Origin: Alloalcanivorax marinus
GTDB taxonomy: Bacteria > Pseudomonadota > Gammaproteobacteria > Pseudomonadales > Alcanivoracaceae
Length of the DNA: 64,000 nt
NCBI RefSeq assembly: GCF_016906305.1
Contig: NZ_JADDOL010000007.1
Location: 62,001-126,000 of the forward strand
Direction of reading: 5' to 3'
In this document: positions 11,752 to 19,702 of the stretch, piece by piece
Numbering within the stretch: position 1 is the first letter of the stretch
Layout: the number at the start of each line of letters is the position of its first letter
Position numbers and translations under genes: made by a program
The notes under the pieces: generated by a model
Database searches by the model: none
The model's input: the letters and a program-made list of their open reading frames with translations, nothing else
Told to the model about the DNA's origin: nothing

Positions 11752-12978
11752 ATGGCACTCATCGTTCAGAAATACGGCGGCACCTCGGTCGGTACCGTCG
11801 AACGCATCCAGGCCGTCGCCGAACGGGTGGCGCGCTTCCGGGAGCGGGGGGATCAGGTGGTGGTGGTGGTTTCCGCCATGAGCGGCGAAACCAACCGTCT
11901 GATCGAACTCGCCAACGGGGTTTCCGACAGCCCCAGCACCCGTGAAATGGACGTGCTGGTGTCCACCGGCGAGCAGGTCACCATCGCGCTGCTCTCCATG
12001 GCGTTGCAGCAACGCGACGTGGACGCCCGCTCCTACACCGGCTGGCAAGTGCCGATCCGCACCGACCACAGCCACTCCAAAGCCCGCATCGAGGACATCA
12101 ACGATCGCAAGATGCGCGCCGACCTGGACGCCGGTCGCGTGGTGGTGGTCGCCGGTTTCCAGGGCGTGGACGACGACGACAACATCACCACCCTGGGCCG
12201 CGGCGGCTCCGACACCACGGCGGTGGCCCTGGCCGCCGCCCTGAAAGCGGATGAGTGCCAGATCTATACCGACGTGGACGGGGTCTACACCACGGACCCG
12301 CGGGTGGTGGACACCGCCCGCCGTCTGGACAGCATCACCTTCGAGGAAATGCTGGAAATGGCCAGCCTGGGTTCCAAGGTGCTGCAGATCCGTTCCGTGG
12401 AGTTCGCCGGCAAATACAATGTGCCGCTGCGCGTACTGTCCAGTTTTCAGGAGGGCCCGGGCACCCTCATTACCGTCGACGACGAGGTGGATATGGAAAA
12501 GCCGGTTATCTCTGGCATCGCTTTTACCCGTGACGAAGCAAAGATCACCGTGCGTGGCGCCCCGGACACCCCGGGCATCGCCTTCAAGATTCTCGGCCCG
12601 GTCAGCGACGCCAACATTGAAGTGGACATGATCGTGCAGAACGTGGGCGCCGACGGCGCCACCGACTTCACCTTCACCGTGCACCGCAACGACTTCGCCA
12701 AAGCCAAGGAAGCCCTCAAGAAATCCGCCGAGGAACTGGGCAACCCGGAAATCATCAGCGACGACAAGATCGCCAAGATCTCCCTGGTGGGCGTGGGCAT
12801 GCGCTCCCACGCCGGCGTGGCCAGCAAGATGTTCGAAACCCTGGCCGCCGAGGGCGTCAACATCACCATGATCTCCACGTCCGAGATCAAGGTGTCCGTG
12901 GTGGTCGCCGAGAAGTACCTGGAACTGGCGGTCCGCGCCCTGCACCAGGCCTTCGAACTGGACCAGCCCGCGGCCTGA
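11752..12978 (+). CDS. lysC: aspartate kinase
   Basis: 408 residues. It phosphorylates aspartate, the first step to Lys, Thr, Met and diaminopimelate. The kinase domain begins [14 protein letters not shown] and includes [16 protein letters not shown]. Two ACT domains follow (about residues 265-400), ending in [13 protein letters not shown], so allosteric inhibition by lysine and/or threonine is expected. The length fits the monofunctional Pseudomonas type (about 410). An ATG 60 bases upstream is in frame but lies inside the terminator-like leader, so 11752 is the better start. Confidence 0.96.
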   Translation: MALIVQKYGGTSVGTVERIQAVAERVARFRERGDQVVVVVSAMSGETNRLIELANGVSDSPSTREMDVLVSTGEQVTIALLSMALQQRDVDARSYTGWQVPIRTDHSHSKARIEDINDRKMRADLDAGRVVVVAGFQGVDDDDNITTLGRGGSDTTAVALAAALKADECQIYTDVDGVYTTDPRVVDTARRLDSITFEEMLEMASLGSKVLQIRSVEFAGKYNVPLRVLSSFQEGPGTLITVDDEVDMEKPVISGIAFTRDEAKITVRGAPDTPGIAFKILGPVSDANIEVDMIVQNVGADGATDFTFTVHRNDFAKAKEALKKSAEELGNPEIISDDKIAKISLVGVGMRSHAGVASKMFETLAAEGVNITMISTSEIKVSVVVAEKYLELAVRALHQAFELDQPAA

Positions 12979-13175
12979 GACGGACCGGCAGCGGGGCCGC
13001 CGTCAAGGCGTGTCCCGTGCTGCCGGACATCCCGCCCGGCGGGAAGACTTTGTTAAATGGTTACGGCATAATGCGGCTTTCGCCCCCCGCGGACATGTAG
13101 GCCGTACCGTATGATGGATGCATTGAGAGCGGTCCGTTAGTCTTGGGAGCGAAATTGCGCTCACAGAACAACCTG

Positions 13176-13197
13176 AAGGACCCAGGAGGGATTTTCC
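13176..13197 (+). promoter_or_regulatory. csrA translation-start region with three GGA motifs
   Basis: Three GGA triplets (13178, 13185 and 13189) lie in the 22 bases before csrA, one inside the AGGAGG ribosome site. CsrA/RsmA binds GGA motifs that overlap ribosome sites, so the spacing fits translational self-repression. Not proven by sequence alone. Confidence 0.45.
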
Positions 13198-13389
13198 ATG
13201 CTGATACTTACGCGCCGCGTCGGCGAGACGTTGATGGTTGGCGATGAAGTCACCGTCACCGTTCTTGGCGTCAAGGGCAACCAGGTACGCATCGGTGTCA
13301 ACGCGCCAAAGGAAGTGGCGGTGCACCGCGAAGAGATCTACCAACGCATTCAACACGAAAAAACCGGCGAAGGCGGCGAGAATGGTTGA
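13198..13389 (+). CDS. csrA: carbon storage regulator CsrA/RsmA
   Basis: 63 residues, near-complete identity to known Csr[35 protein letters not shown], with the [19 protein letters not shown] helix. It is a homodimeric RNA-binding protein that controls translation and mRNA stability of central metabolism, motility and biofilm genes. An AGGAGG ribosome site precedes the ATG. The lysC-csrA-tRNA-Ser neighbourhood is typical for gammaproteobacteria. Confidence 0.97.
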   Translation: MLILTRRVGETLMVGDEVTVTVLGVKGNQVRIGVNAPKEVAVHREEIYQRIQHEKTGEGGENG

Positions 13390-13416
13390 TTTTTGGGCTG
13401 TATTTTCCAGCTAAGC

Positions 13417-13425
13417 TGGTATCAT
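13417..13425 (+). promoter_or_regulatory. extended -10 promoter for tRNA-Ser
   Basis: TGGTATCAT is an extended -10 element 44 bases before the tRNA. It overlaps the right arm of a small hairpin (CCAGC-TAA-GCTGG, 13407-13419). No convincing -35 is seen, which extended -10 promoters do not need. Confidence 0.45.
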
Positions 13426-13469
13426 GCGCGCCTGAATCGACATTCCCATGAAATGACGATCCGAGTTCC

Positions 13470-13560
13470 GGAGAGGTGGGTGAGTGGCTGAAACCAGTTC
13501 CCTGCTAAGGAACCATACGTATTACTCGTATCGAGGGTTCGAATCCCTCCCTCTCCGCCA
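13470..13560 (+). tRNA. tRNA-Ser (GCU)
   Basis: 91 bases with CCA encoded. The acceptor GGAGAGG pairs with CCTCTCC, the anticodon stem GTTCC/GGAAC encloses loop CTGCTAA (anticodon GCT, reads AGC/AGU), a long variable arm follows, and the T arm is GAGGG-TTCGAAT-CCCTC. The long variable arm is the class II serine hallmark. Confidence 0.97.
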
Positions 13561-13614
13561 GATACAAAAAAGCCCGGCTCAGGCCGGGCTTTTTTGTATC
13601 TGGCGGAGAGGGAG
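13547..13614 (+). terminator. tRNA-Ser terminator inside a 32-bp perfect hairpin
   Basis: The core terminator is AGCCCGGC-TCAG-GCCGGGCT (13571-13590) followed by six T. The pairing does not stop there: it continues without mismatch to a 32-base-pair stem whose left arm is the last 14 bases of the tRNA gene plus the spacer and whose right arm (13583-13614) is their exact mirror copy. See findings. Confidence 0.9.
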
Positions 13615-13744
13615 CAGGATTCTGAACCCTCCGGTTCGACCGAACGGCGCAAAGCGCCGTGAGGGGCGTCACCGCAAGGCGGTGACGGGGCGAAGCCCCG
13701 AGCGAAGCGAGCCAATCCCTCCCTCTCGGCGCGCAAAGCGCGCC
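13601..13744. repeat. hairpin-rich tRNA-tail element
   Basis: After the mirrored tRNA end come perfect hairpins with three-base loops at 13632-13642, 13644-13660, 13667-13687, 13687-13699 and 13728-13744. A second direct copy of 14 tRNA 3'-end bases (AATCCCTCCCTCTC) lies at 13714-13727, 172 bases after the one inside the gene. No protein gene is credible here. The whole 13561-13847 stretch is otherwise empty. Confidence 0.7.
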
Positions 13745-13817
13745 CAAGCGGTGGAATCGGCCCCCACCGCCGCCGAATCGCGGTGGAACCACCGCCCCCA
13801 CCGCCCCCATTCCACCC

Positions 13818-13841
13818 GAGGAGCGGTCGTTCGACCGCGAT
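13818..13841. repeat. REP-like palindrome
   Basis: A perfect seven-base-pair stem (GCGGTCG-TT-CGACCGC) within GAGGAGCGG...CCGCGAT resembles the GTAGGAGCGGC...GCCGCGAT repeats found elsewhere in the window, but with a changed centre. It lies just after the stop of the TetR gene. Confidence 0.5.
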
Positions 13842-13847
13842 CCACGA

Positions 13848-14456
13848 TCAACTCGCCGGCGGCACAATCCCCTCACACGTGATCCGCACGATCTTCTCGC
13901 AATCCGCCGCTATCCTGTCGGGGTCCAGGCCGACGATGGCCGGGGTGAGGAACAGGTCCACGAAGGCCTGGGCCATGATGCTTTCGCTCACCTGCAAGGT
14001 ATCGCAATCCGGTCGGATCCGGCCTTCCTGCTGAAAAACCCGAAGCCTTTTCGCCAGCACGGTGGACATCCGGTACATGAACGACAGGTCGTAGCGGGCC
14101 GCCGTTTCCTGGTCGATAAGCAGACGCACCAGCATGATGGTCATCAGCTTGTCCGTGGCTCTGAAATGGCGGTTCTTGTGGGCCAGGAAGTGGGCGATTT
14201 CCAGGGGCACGGTGGCCTGGCGCGGCGAGGCCTCGTAGGCCAGGTCGTCTTCCTGATGTTCGAGCAGATCCCGGTACACGGCCACCAGCAGCCCCATCTT
14301 GCCGCCGAAATAACGGGTGATGAGCTGCTCATTGAGGCCGGCCAGCCGCGCGATCTCTTTCGTGGTGGCGGCGTCATACCCCTTGGCCGAAAAGGCCTTG
14401 ATGCCGGCATCCAACAGGGCCCGCGTGCTGGCGGCCCGATCCCTGGTCTTTTTCAT
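13848..14456 (-). CDS. TetR/AcrR-family transcriptional regulator
   Basis: 202 residues. The N-terminal helix-turn-helix is standard: TRALLDAGIKAFSAKGYDAATTKEIARLAGLNEQLITRYFGGKMGLLVAVY. The C-terminal ligand-binding domain is not recognisable in detail. It is divergent from an alcohol dehydrogenase operon with a palindromic site between them (14502-14519), so it most likely represses that operon and itself. Confidence 0.88.
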   Translation of the reverse strand: MKKTRDRAASTRALLDAGIKAFSAKGYDAATTKEIARLAGLNEQLITRYFGGKMGLLVAVYRDLLEHQEDDLAYEASPRQATVPLEIAHFLAHKNRHFRATDKLMTIMLVRLLIDQETAARYDLSFMYRMSTVLAKRLRVFQQEGRIRPDCDTLQVSESIMAQAFVDLFLTPAIVGLDPDRIAADCEKIVRITCEGIVPPAS

Positions 14457-14501
14457 GGCGCAACCTTACCACCAGCGTGAATAACAGTGGAACTCGCCTT
14501 T

Positions 14502-14519
14502 TGTATGTGATTGCATACA
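14502..14519. promoter_or_regulatory. candidate TetR operator
   Basis: TGTATG-N6-CATACA, a perfect inverted repeat in the 91-base space between the TetR gene and the dehydrogenase it faces. Size and position fit a TetR-family dimer site. Confidence 0.55.
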
Positions 14520-14547
14520 TGCGTTCGGCGCAAAGGAGCTTGAAGCC

Positions 14548-15642
14548 ATGATCGACATTACGGCGGCGGTCGCCACCTCCCCGGAAGGGCCTTTTTCTCT
14601 CTCCGCCGGTCGGCTTGAAGAGCCCCGCGCCGAGGAAGTACGGGTGCGGATTCGCGGTGTCGGCATCTGCCATACGGATCTGGTCATGAAGGCGTCCGGT
14701 TATTTCAACGGCGGCGTTCTCGGCCATGAGGGCGCCGGCATCGTCGAGAAAGTGGGCGAGGACGTCACCGACCTGGCGCCCGGCGATCACGTGGTGCTGA
14801 GCTATTTCGCCTGCCATCACTGCGCCACCTGTGGAGCCGGGCAGCCCGCCTATTGCGAACGGTTTACCCGGGCGAACGCCAGTGGCGGGCGCCTGGATGG
14901 CTCCTCCCCCCTGAGCATTGGCGGGGAGAGCGCGAAAGGTGTCTTTTTCTACCAGTCCTCCTTCGCCACCCATGCCATCGCCCACCGAAACAACGCGGTG
15001 AAGGTGGACGCCTCCCTGCCCATCGAAATACTGGGGCCGCTGGGCTGCGGCTTTCAAACCGGCGCCGGGGCGGTGCTCAACACGCTCCAGGCGCGGGCGG
15101 GCGAGGGAATCGCGATCTTCGGCGCCGGCGCGGTGGGCCTGGCGGCGACCATGGCGGCGAAGGCGGCCGGGGCGGACCCGATCATCGTGGTCGATCGGAT
15201 CGACGACAAACTGGAAACCGCCCGGCGCCTCGGTGCCACCCATACGCTGAACGGCGCCGAGGTCGACGTGGTGGAGGAAATCCGGCGCATCAGGCCCGGC
15301 GGTGTTCACCATGCGCTGGAATGCGTGGGCGTGCCCACCTTGCTGGAGCAGGCGGTGGCCGTTCTGCGGCCCACCGGCACCTGTGCGTTACTGGGCGTCG
15401 GCGCCACGGGCGCCAGCGCCCGGATCAATCTGATGACGCTCTTGCAGGGCCGAACCCTCAAGGGCGTGATCGAGGGCGACAGCGACCCGCGCATCTTTAT
15501 TCCGCGGCTGATCGGGCTCTATCAAGAGGGACGCTTTCCTTTCGACACCCTGGTGCGCACCTACCCGTTCGACCAGATCAACCAGGCCATCGAGGACATG
15601 GCCAGCGGGCGGGTGGTGAAACCGGTATTGCTACCCGATTGA
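14548..15642 (+). CDS. NAD-dependent zinc alcohol dehydrogenase (aryl/benzyl alcohol type)
   Basis: 364 residues. Catalytic zinc ligands GVGICHTDL and GHEGAGIVE, structural-zinc cysteines in CHHCATCGAGQPAYCERF, and the NAD site IFGAGAVGLAATMAA are all present. The subgroup resembles XylB-like aryl-alcohol and other class III-type dehydrogenases. An AAGGAG site precedes the ATG. It forms an operon with the GXWXG-domain gene 38 bases downstream and is probably controlled by the divergent TetR protein. Confidence 0.87.
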   Translation: MIDITAAVATSPEGPFSLSAGRLEEPRAEEVRVRIRGVGICHTDLVMKASGYFNGGVLGHEGAGIVEKVGEDVTDLAPGDHVVLSYFACHHCATCGAGQPAYCERFTRANASGGRLDGSSPLSIGGESAKGVFFYQSSFATHAIAHRNNAVKVDASLPIEILGPLGCGFQTGAGAVLNTLQARAGEGIAIFGAGAVGLAATMAAKAAGADPIIVVDRIDDKLETARRLGATHTLNGAEVDVVEEIRRIRPGGVHHALECVGVPTLLEQAVAVLRPTGTCALLGVGATGASARINLMTLLQGRTLKGVIEGDSDPRIFIPRLIGLYQEGRFPFDTLVRTYPFDQINQAIEDMASGRVVKPVLLPD

Positions 15643-15680
15643 AAACCCTCTCACCGACACCGTTAAGCGAGGACAGCACC

Positions 15681-16190
15681 ATGACATTCCAAGAAGCACT
15701 GGCCGCCGGCAAGGTTACGCAGCAGCAGGCGTTTGAAATCTTCGACGGGCTGCCGCCGATGAACGCCGAGGACATGCTCGGCACCTGGCGGGGCGCGGGC
15801 TTCCCGTCCGGCCACGTGACCGACGGCATGCTGGAAGCGAGCGGCTGGTTCGGCAAGCGCTTCCAGGACGCCGAGACCGTCGACCCTCTGGTGTTCCTGA
15901 CCAGTGACGGCACCGGGGTGTTCGCCGGCGACCCGGTCAAGGTGACCGGGCTTACCCGCAAAGGGCTGCGCGGCAAGGTCGGCGAACACCAGGCCGAGGT
16001 GGAGACCGACAGGCCGGCGGCCCGCCTGAGGACGGTCCGCTATCGCGGGCAGGACACCGCCACCATGATCTATGACCAACTGCCGATCTGTGACCATTTC
16101 CGCAAGGTGGACGACGACACGGTCCTGGGGGCCATGGATGCCCGGGGTGACAGCCAGACCTATTTCTTCGTGCTGCGCCGCCAAGGCTGA
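15681..16190 (+). CDS. GXWXG/DUF4334 domain protein
   Basis: 169 residues. The N-terminal GXWXG motif appears as MLGTWRGAGFPSGH, followed by a DUF4334-type C-terminal part with TMIYDQLPICDHFRKVDDDTVLGAMDARG. Family members are small soluble proteins of unknown function, often beside dehydrogenases. It is co-directional with the alcohol dehydrogenase upstream and ends at an intrinsic terminator. Confidence 0.82.
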   Translation: MTFQEALAAGKVTQQQAFEIFDGLPPMNAEDMLGTWRGAGFPSGHVTDGMLEASGWFGKRFQDAETVDPLVFLTSDGTGVFAGDPVKVTGLTRKGLRGKVGEHQAEVETDRPAARLRTVRYRGQDTATMIYDQLPICDHFRKVDDDTVLGAMDARGDSQTYFFVLRRQG

Positions 16191-16203
16191 TCCGGACACC
16201 GCC

Positions 16204-16227
16204 GAATCGCGGCGCCCGCCGCGATTC
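16204..16227. repeat. 11-bp palindrome, REP-like
   Basis: GAATCGCGGCG and its exact complement are separated by only two bases, just after the GXWXG gene. The AATCGCGG core recalls the REP sequences in this window. Confidence 0.5.
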
Positions 16228-16311
16228 ACCATTCCTTCACAATATCCATACACCTCTTCACGCCCGCCCATTGTACAAACGTACCAATAGCTTGACGAAA
16301 ATTGCTGCACA

Positions 16312-16334
16312 AAAAAACGCCGGGAGCGTTTTTT
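16312..16334 (+). terminator. intrinsic terminator of the dehydrogenase operon
   Basis: Perfect nine-base-pair stem AAAAAACGC-CGGGA-GCGTTTTTT. The A-rich left arm makes it potentially bidirectional. It separates the dehydrogenase operon from the large lipoprotein gene at 16442. Confidence 0.8.
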
Positions 16335-16441
16335 GACGTCGCACGAGCGACGGCCCGAAGGGTGACCGCCATGGACGGCAGGTCACAAAAAAAGGCGCGC
16401 CGCCCCGACGGCCGCCAATAACACGACAAGAGGGTGGAAAC

Positions 16442-19400
16442 ATGGTCAGCGAACGGTGCCGGTTAGCGTTCGCCGCCTGGCTGTTGGCGGCGGGTCTGGT
16501 AATGACGGGATGCGGCGGCGGGGGTGGCGGCTCCGGCGGCGGTGACGGCGCGGGGGGCGGTGGCGCGCCCAGCCCCAACCAGCCGGAAGAGGAAGTCCCC
16601 GATCCGTTCGGCGAGGGCCGCACCTTCCAGGTGACGCCGGGCCCGGACGCCACGCGCCGGATGGTGGAGGCGATGATCCAGCTCAAGCCCCGCGACACCC
16701 TGGAATTCGGCTGCGGCTTCTTTGAACTGGACGAGGGCCTGCTGATTCAGGCCACCGAGGACGTGACCATCAAGGGCTGCGGCAAGGACAAGACGGTGCT
16801 GTCGTTCCGCGACAGCGTCAACGTCACCGGTCTGGAAGCCCTCAACGTACGCGGTATCACGGTCAGCGACCTGACCATCCTGGATTCCCCCGGCGACGCC
16901 TTCAAACTCAAGGGCGTGAAATGGGGCACCCTGCGCAACGTGCGCGCCATCTGGTCCGGCGGCGGCGGGCCGATCACCGCCGCCAACTACGGTCAGCGTC
17001 TGCAGGTGGCCTGCACCGCGCCGCCGTTCAACGAGGGCGACCCGGCGCCGGACTACGTGCCCAGCTCCGACAGCGGCCGCTACGGCATCTATCCGGTGGA
17101 GTCGGAAAACATCCTGGTGGAGGGCTCGGAGTCCATCGGCGCCTCCGACGCCGGCATCTACGTGGGGCAGACCAGCACCGCCATCATTCGTGACAGCCGC
17201 GCCGCCTACAACGTCATGGGCTTCGAGATCGAGAACGTGCAGGGCGGCGAGTACGACGACAACGTGGCCGAGTGCAACACCGGCGGCTTCCTGATCTACG
17301 ACCTGGAAAACATCACCCAATACGGCGACACCTCGGTGATGGTCAACAACCTGGCGCGCAACAACAACACCTACAACTTCGCCCACAGTGGCCTGGTGTC
17401 GGTGGTGCCCCGCGGCGTCGGCTTCATCACCCTGGGCTACGACAACATCGAGGTCTACGACAATGTGTTCGAGGACCACAGCACCGCCGCCGTGCTCTAC
17501 ATCAGCTACGAGCTGATCGACGGCCCCGGCAACACCGCTGACAAAAAGCTGGACCCTTACACCGAGGGGCTGCACATCCACGACAACGTAATGCGCAATT
17601 CCGGCTACGACCTGCCGCCGCCGGATCTGCAAAAGACCCTGGCCGGCGAGATCGAGAGCGTGCTGCCCACCCTGATCGGCCTGAAGAACCTGCCCACCCT
17701 GAACAACCCCACGGAGCTGCTGTCCAGCCTGCAAAACCTGGCCAACCTGGGCAAGGGCGCGCACATCATCTGGGACGGCCTGCGCGACGACCTGGACGCG
17801 GATTGCCCCTATCCCGTGGACGCCCAGGGCAACCCGGTGCCCCGGGACGGGAACGGCAAGCCGATCCACACCAATGAGCACCCCAACCCGGCCTGCCATT
17901 ACAACGCCTACAAATTCGACGACCAGGGCCAGCGCAAGCAGCCCACCTGGGGCTCCTGCTTCCACGATAACGAACTGTCCGACGACAGCGCGCCTTATCT
18001 GAACTTCCACGGCACCGACGGCCTGGAACTGGTCATGGGTCTGCTCGATCAGGACCTGTCCATTCTCACCCCCGGCGGGCTGGTGGACATTATCGGGGGC
18101 CTGCTCAACTTCCCGTCCGACACCGATCTGTCCGACCACGACTGCCAGGCGCGCTTCGGGGAAGTGCTGGCGCCGCTGCCCCGGGTGGAGATCCCGCCGT
18201 TCGAGCCCAGCGGCGACTACGACCCGGCCACCAGCGAGGAGTACATCGCCTACCTGTGCGAGCAGGAAGTGGAGGAGGGCGAGATCAATCGCGCCGCCCT
18301 GGAAGTGGATTGCCCGCGCCTGGATCAGTACAACCTGTTCGCCGATCCGCAAGATCCGCGCAGCCTGCCCCACGAAGGCGGCGTGCCCTTCGTGCTCAAT
18401 ACCAAGCTGTTCTCCGACTACGCCACCAAATACCGGGTCGCCTTTATTCCGCCCGGCGAGCCGGCGGTGTACCGGGACGGCCAGGACGGCAACAACGTCA
18501 ACGGCGCCATCGACTTCCCGGTGGGCACGGTGATCGCCAAAACCTTCGCCTTCACCGACGAAGCCAACGGCACCGAGGAGCTGGTGGAAACCCGGCTGCT
18601 GATCAAGCGCACCAGCCAGAGCGGCAAGGCGTTCTGGGCCGGGTTGCCCTATATCTGGGAGGAACAGGACGGCGAAAGGGTGGCGCGCTTCACCCCCGCC
18701 GGCGGCAGCCGGGCGGTGCACTGGCACTACCGGGACGCCAACACCGGCCAGCTGCTGAGCGGCGACACCGAGGCCTATTCGGTGCCCAACGCCAACCAGT
18801 GCATCACCTGCCACGGCAACGACGACCGCCCCGGCGGCAGCGCCCCCATTGGGCCCAAGCCGCGCAACCTGAACCGGGCCTACCAGCCGGAAAGCGCCTT
18901 CATGGGCAGCGACGGTCAGGGCGGCTTCCCGCGCGTCAACCAACTGCAGTACTGGATCGACCAGGGGCTGCTGGCCGGCGCCCCGGACCTGGCGCTGGAC
19001 GGCCAGGGCGTGGCCACCAACATCGAGCGGCTGCCCCGCTGGAACCTGCCCGGCGACGGCGGCCTTACCGCCAACTCGCCGGCGGACGTGGAACAGCGCC
19101 TGCGCGCCTACCTGGAAGTGAACTGCCAGCACTGCCACAACGACAAGGGCGCCGCCTCCAACACCGGCTATTACCTGGACCACTTCCGCGAGGTGGACGC
19201 CGGCTACGGCATCTGCAAGAAGCCCACCGCCACCGGCGGCGGTTCCTGCGGCCGCCAGTACGTGGTGGTGCCCGGCAACAGCGCCGAGTCCATCGTGTCC
19301 TGCCGGCTGGCCGCCGAGCACGACCCTCAGCGGATGATGCCGCCCATCGCGCGCAGCATCGCCCACGATGAGGCCGCCGCGCTGCTCGACCAGTGGATCA

Positions 19401-19447
19401 ACACCGTGGTGGACGGGGACTACACCAACGCCGGGGGGTGCCGCTGA
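16442..19447 (+). CDS. fused parallel beta-helix / dihaem cytochrome c lipoprotein (SO2929-SO2930 type)
   Basis: 1001 residues. An N-terminal signal ends in MTGC, a lipobox, followed by a Gly/Ser-rich linker. Residues about 55-360 repeat a right-handed beta-helix pattern (VTIKGCG, ITVSDLTI, ILVEGSESIG, AIIRDSRAAYN). From about residue 610 the sequence matches the HNE_0200/SO2930-type cytochrome family, with two CxxCH haem motifs: CITCH at 787-791 and CQHCH at 895-899. In Shewanella and others the two halves are usually separate neighbouring genes of unknown function. Secreted electron transfer or oxidation at the cell surface is plausible. Confidence 0.82.
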   Translation: MVSERCRLAFAAWLLAAGLVMTGCGGGGGGSGGGDGAGGGGAPSPNQPEEEVPDPFGEGRTFQVTPGPDATRRMVEAMIQLKPRDTLEFGCGFFELDEGLLIQATEDVTIKGCGKDKTVLSFRDSVNVTGLEALNVRGITVSDLTILDSPGDAFKLKGVKWGTLRNVRAIWSGGGGPITAANYGQRLQVACTAPPFNEGDPAPDYVPSSDSGRYGIYPVESENILVEGSESIGASDAGIYVGQTSTAIIRDSRAAYNVMGFEIENVQGGEYDDNVAECNTGGFLIYDLENITQYGDTSVMVNNLARNNNTYNFAHSGLVSVVPRGVGFITLGYDNIEVYDNVFEDHSTAAVLYISYELIDGPGNTADKKLDPYTEGLHIHDNVMRNSGYDLPPPDLQKTLAGEIESVLPTLIGLKNLPTLNNPTELLSSLQNLANLGKGAHIIWDGLRDDLDADCPYPVDAQGNPVPRDGNGKPIHTNEHPNPACHYNAYKFDDQGQRKQPTWGSCFHDNELSDDSAPYLNFHGTDGLELVMGLLDQDLSILTPGGLVDIIGGLLNFPSDTDLSDHDCQARFGEVLAPLPRVEIPPFEPSGDYDPATSEEYIAYLCEQEVEEGEINRAALEVDCPRLDQYNLFADPQDPRSLPHEGGVPFVLNTKLFSDYATKYRVAFIPPGEPAVYRDGQDGNNVNGAIDFPVGTVIAKTFAFTDEANGTEELVETRLLIKRTSQSGKAFWAGLPYIWEEQDGERVARFTPAGGSRAVHWHYRDANTGQLLSGDTEAYSVPNANQCITCHGNDDRPGGSAPIGPKPRNLNRAYQPESAFMGSDGQGGFPRVNQLQYWIDQGLLAGAPDLALDGQGVATNIERLPRWNLPGDGGLTANSPADVEQRLRAYLEVNCQHCHNDKGAASNTGYYLDHFREVDAGYGICKKPTATGGGSCGRQYVVVPGNSAESIVSCRLAAEHDPQRMMPPIARSIAHDEAAALLDQWINTVVDGDYTNAGGCR

Positions 19448-19450
19448 GCC

Positions 19451-19505
19451 ATCGTGGCTGAGGCCGCCCCTACAATGAGCGTGTAGGAGCGGCTTCGGCC
19501 GCGAT
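19451..19505. repeat. REP pair (REPIN-like)
   Basis: Two inverted copies of the window's REP unit: 19451-19473 (reverse) and 19483-19505 (GTAGGAGCGGCTTCGGCCGC, then GAT). They lie directly after the cytochrome lipoprotein stop. The rest of the 255-base gap before the chemoreceptor holds only a weak hairpin. Confidence 0.75.
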
Positions 19506-19621
19506 CTCTTTCCGCCAAAAAAACGCTAAAGATTCCGGCGCCGCGGCCGATGGTTCTTACCGGTCTGCGCGCCGCTTTCCCGTCCCCCGGATCCTCTCTC
19601 AATTCCTTGATTTACAACAAT

Positions 19622-19646
19622 AAAACCGCTGATTCCCCGGTTTTTT
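19622..19646 (+). terminator. possible weak terminator
   Basis: AAAACCG and CGGTTTT arms with a nine-base loop, followed by more T. It stands 57 bases before the chemoreceptor start. Confidence 0.35.
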
Positions 19647-19702
19647 GCGCGCCGTCGCGCTAGCCTGCGCCGGTGGCCAGAAAACCGAAGGGGGAGACGC
19701 GC

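Noticed and set aside
13632-13744. CRISPR-like array of short palindromes
   Set aside because: The hairpins differ in sequence and there are no equal-length spacers.
13505-13876. Minus-strand frame ending in EREGFEPSIRVIRMVP across tRNA-Ser
   Set aside because: It is the translation of the tRNA and its hairpin repeats; no start site or conserved residues.
16251-16300. Operator TTGTAC-N4-GTAC(C)AA and a TTGACG -35 upstream of the cytochrome lipoprotein
   Set aside because: The palindrome is imperfect, no -10 fits, and a terminator lies between it and the gene.
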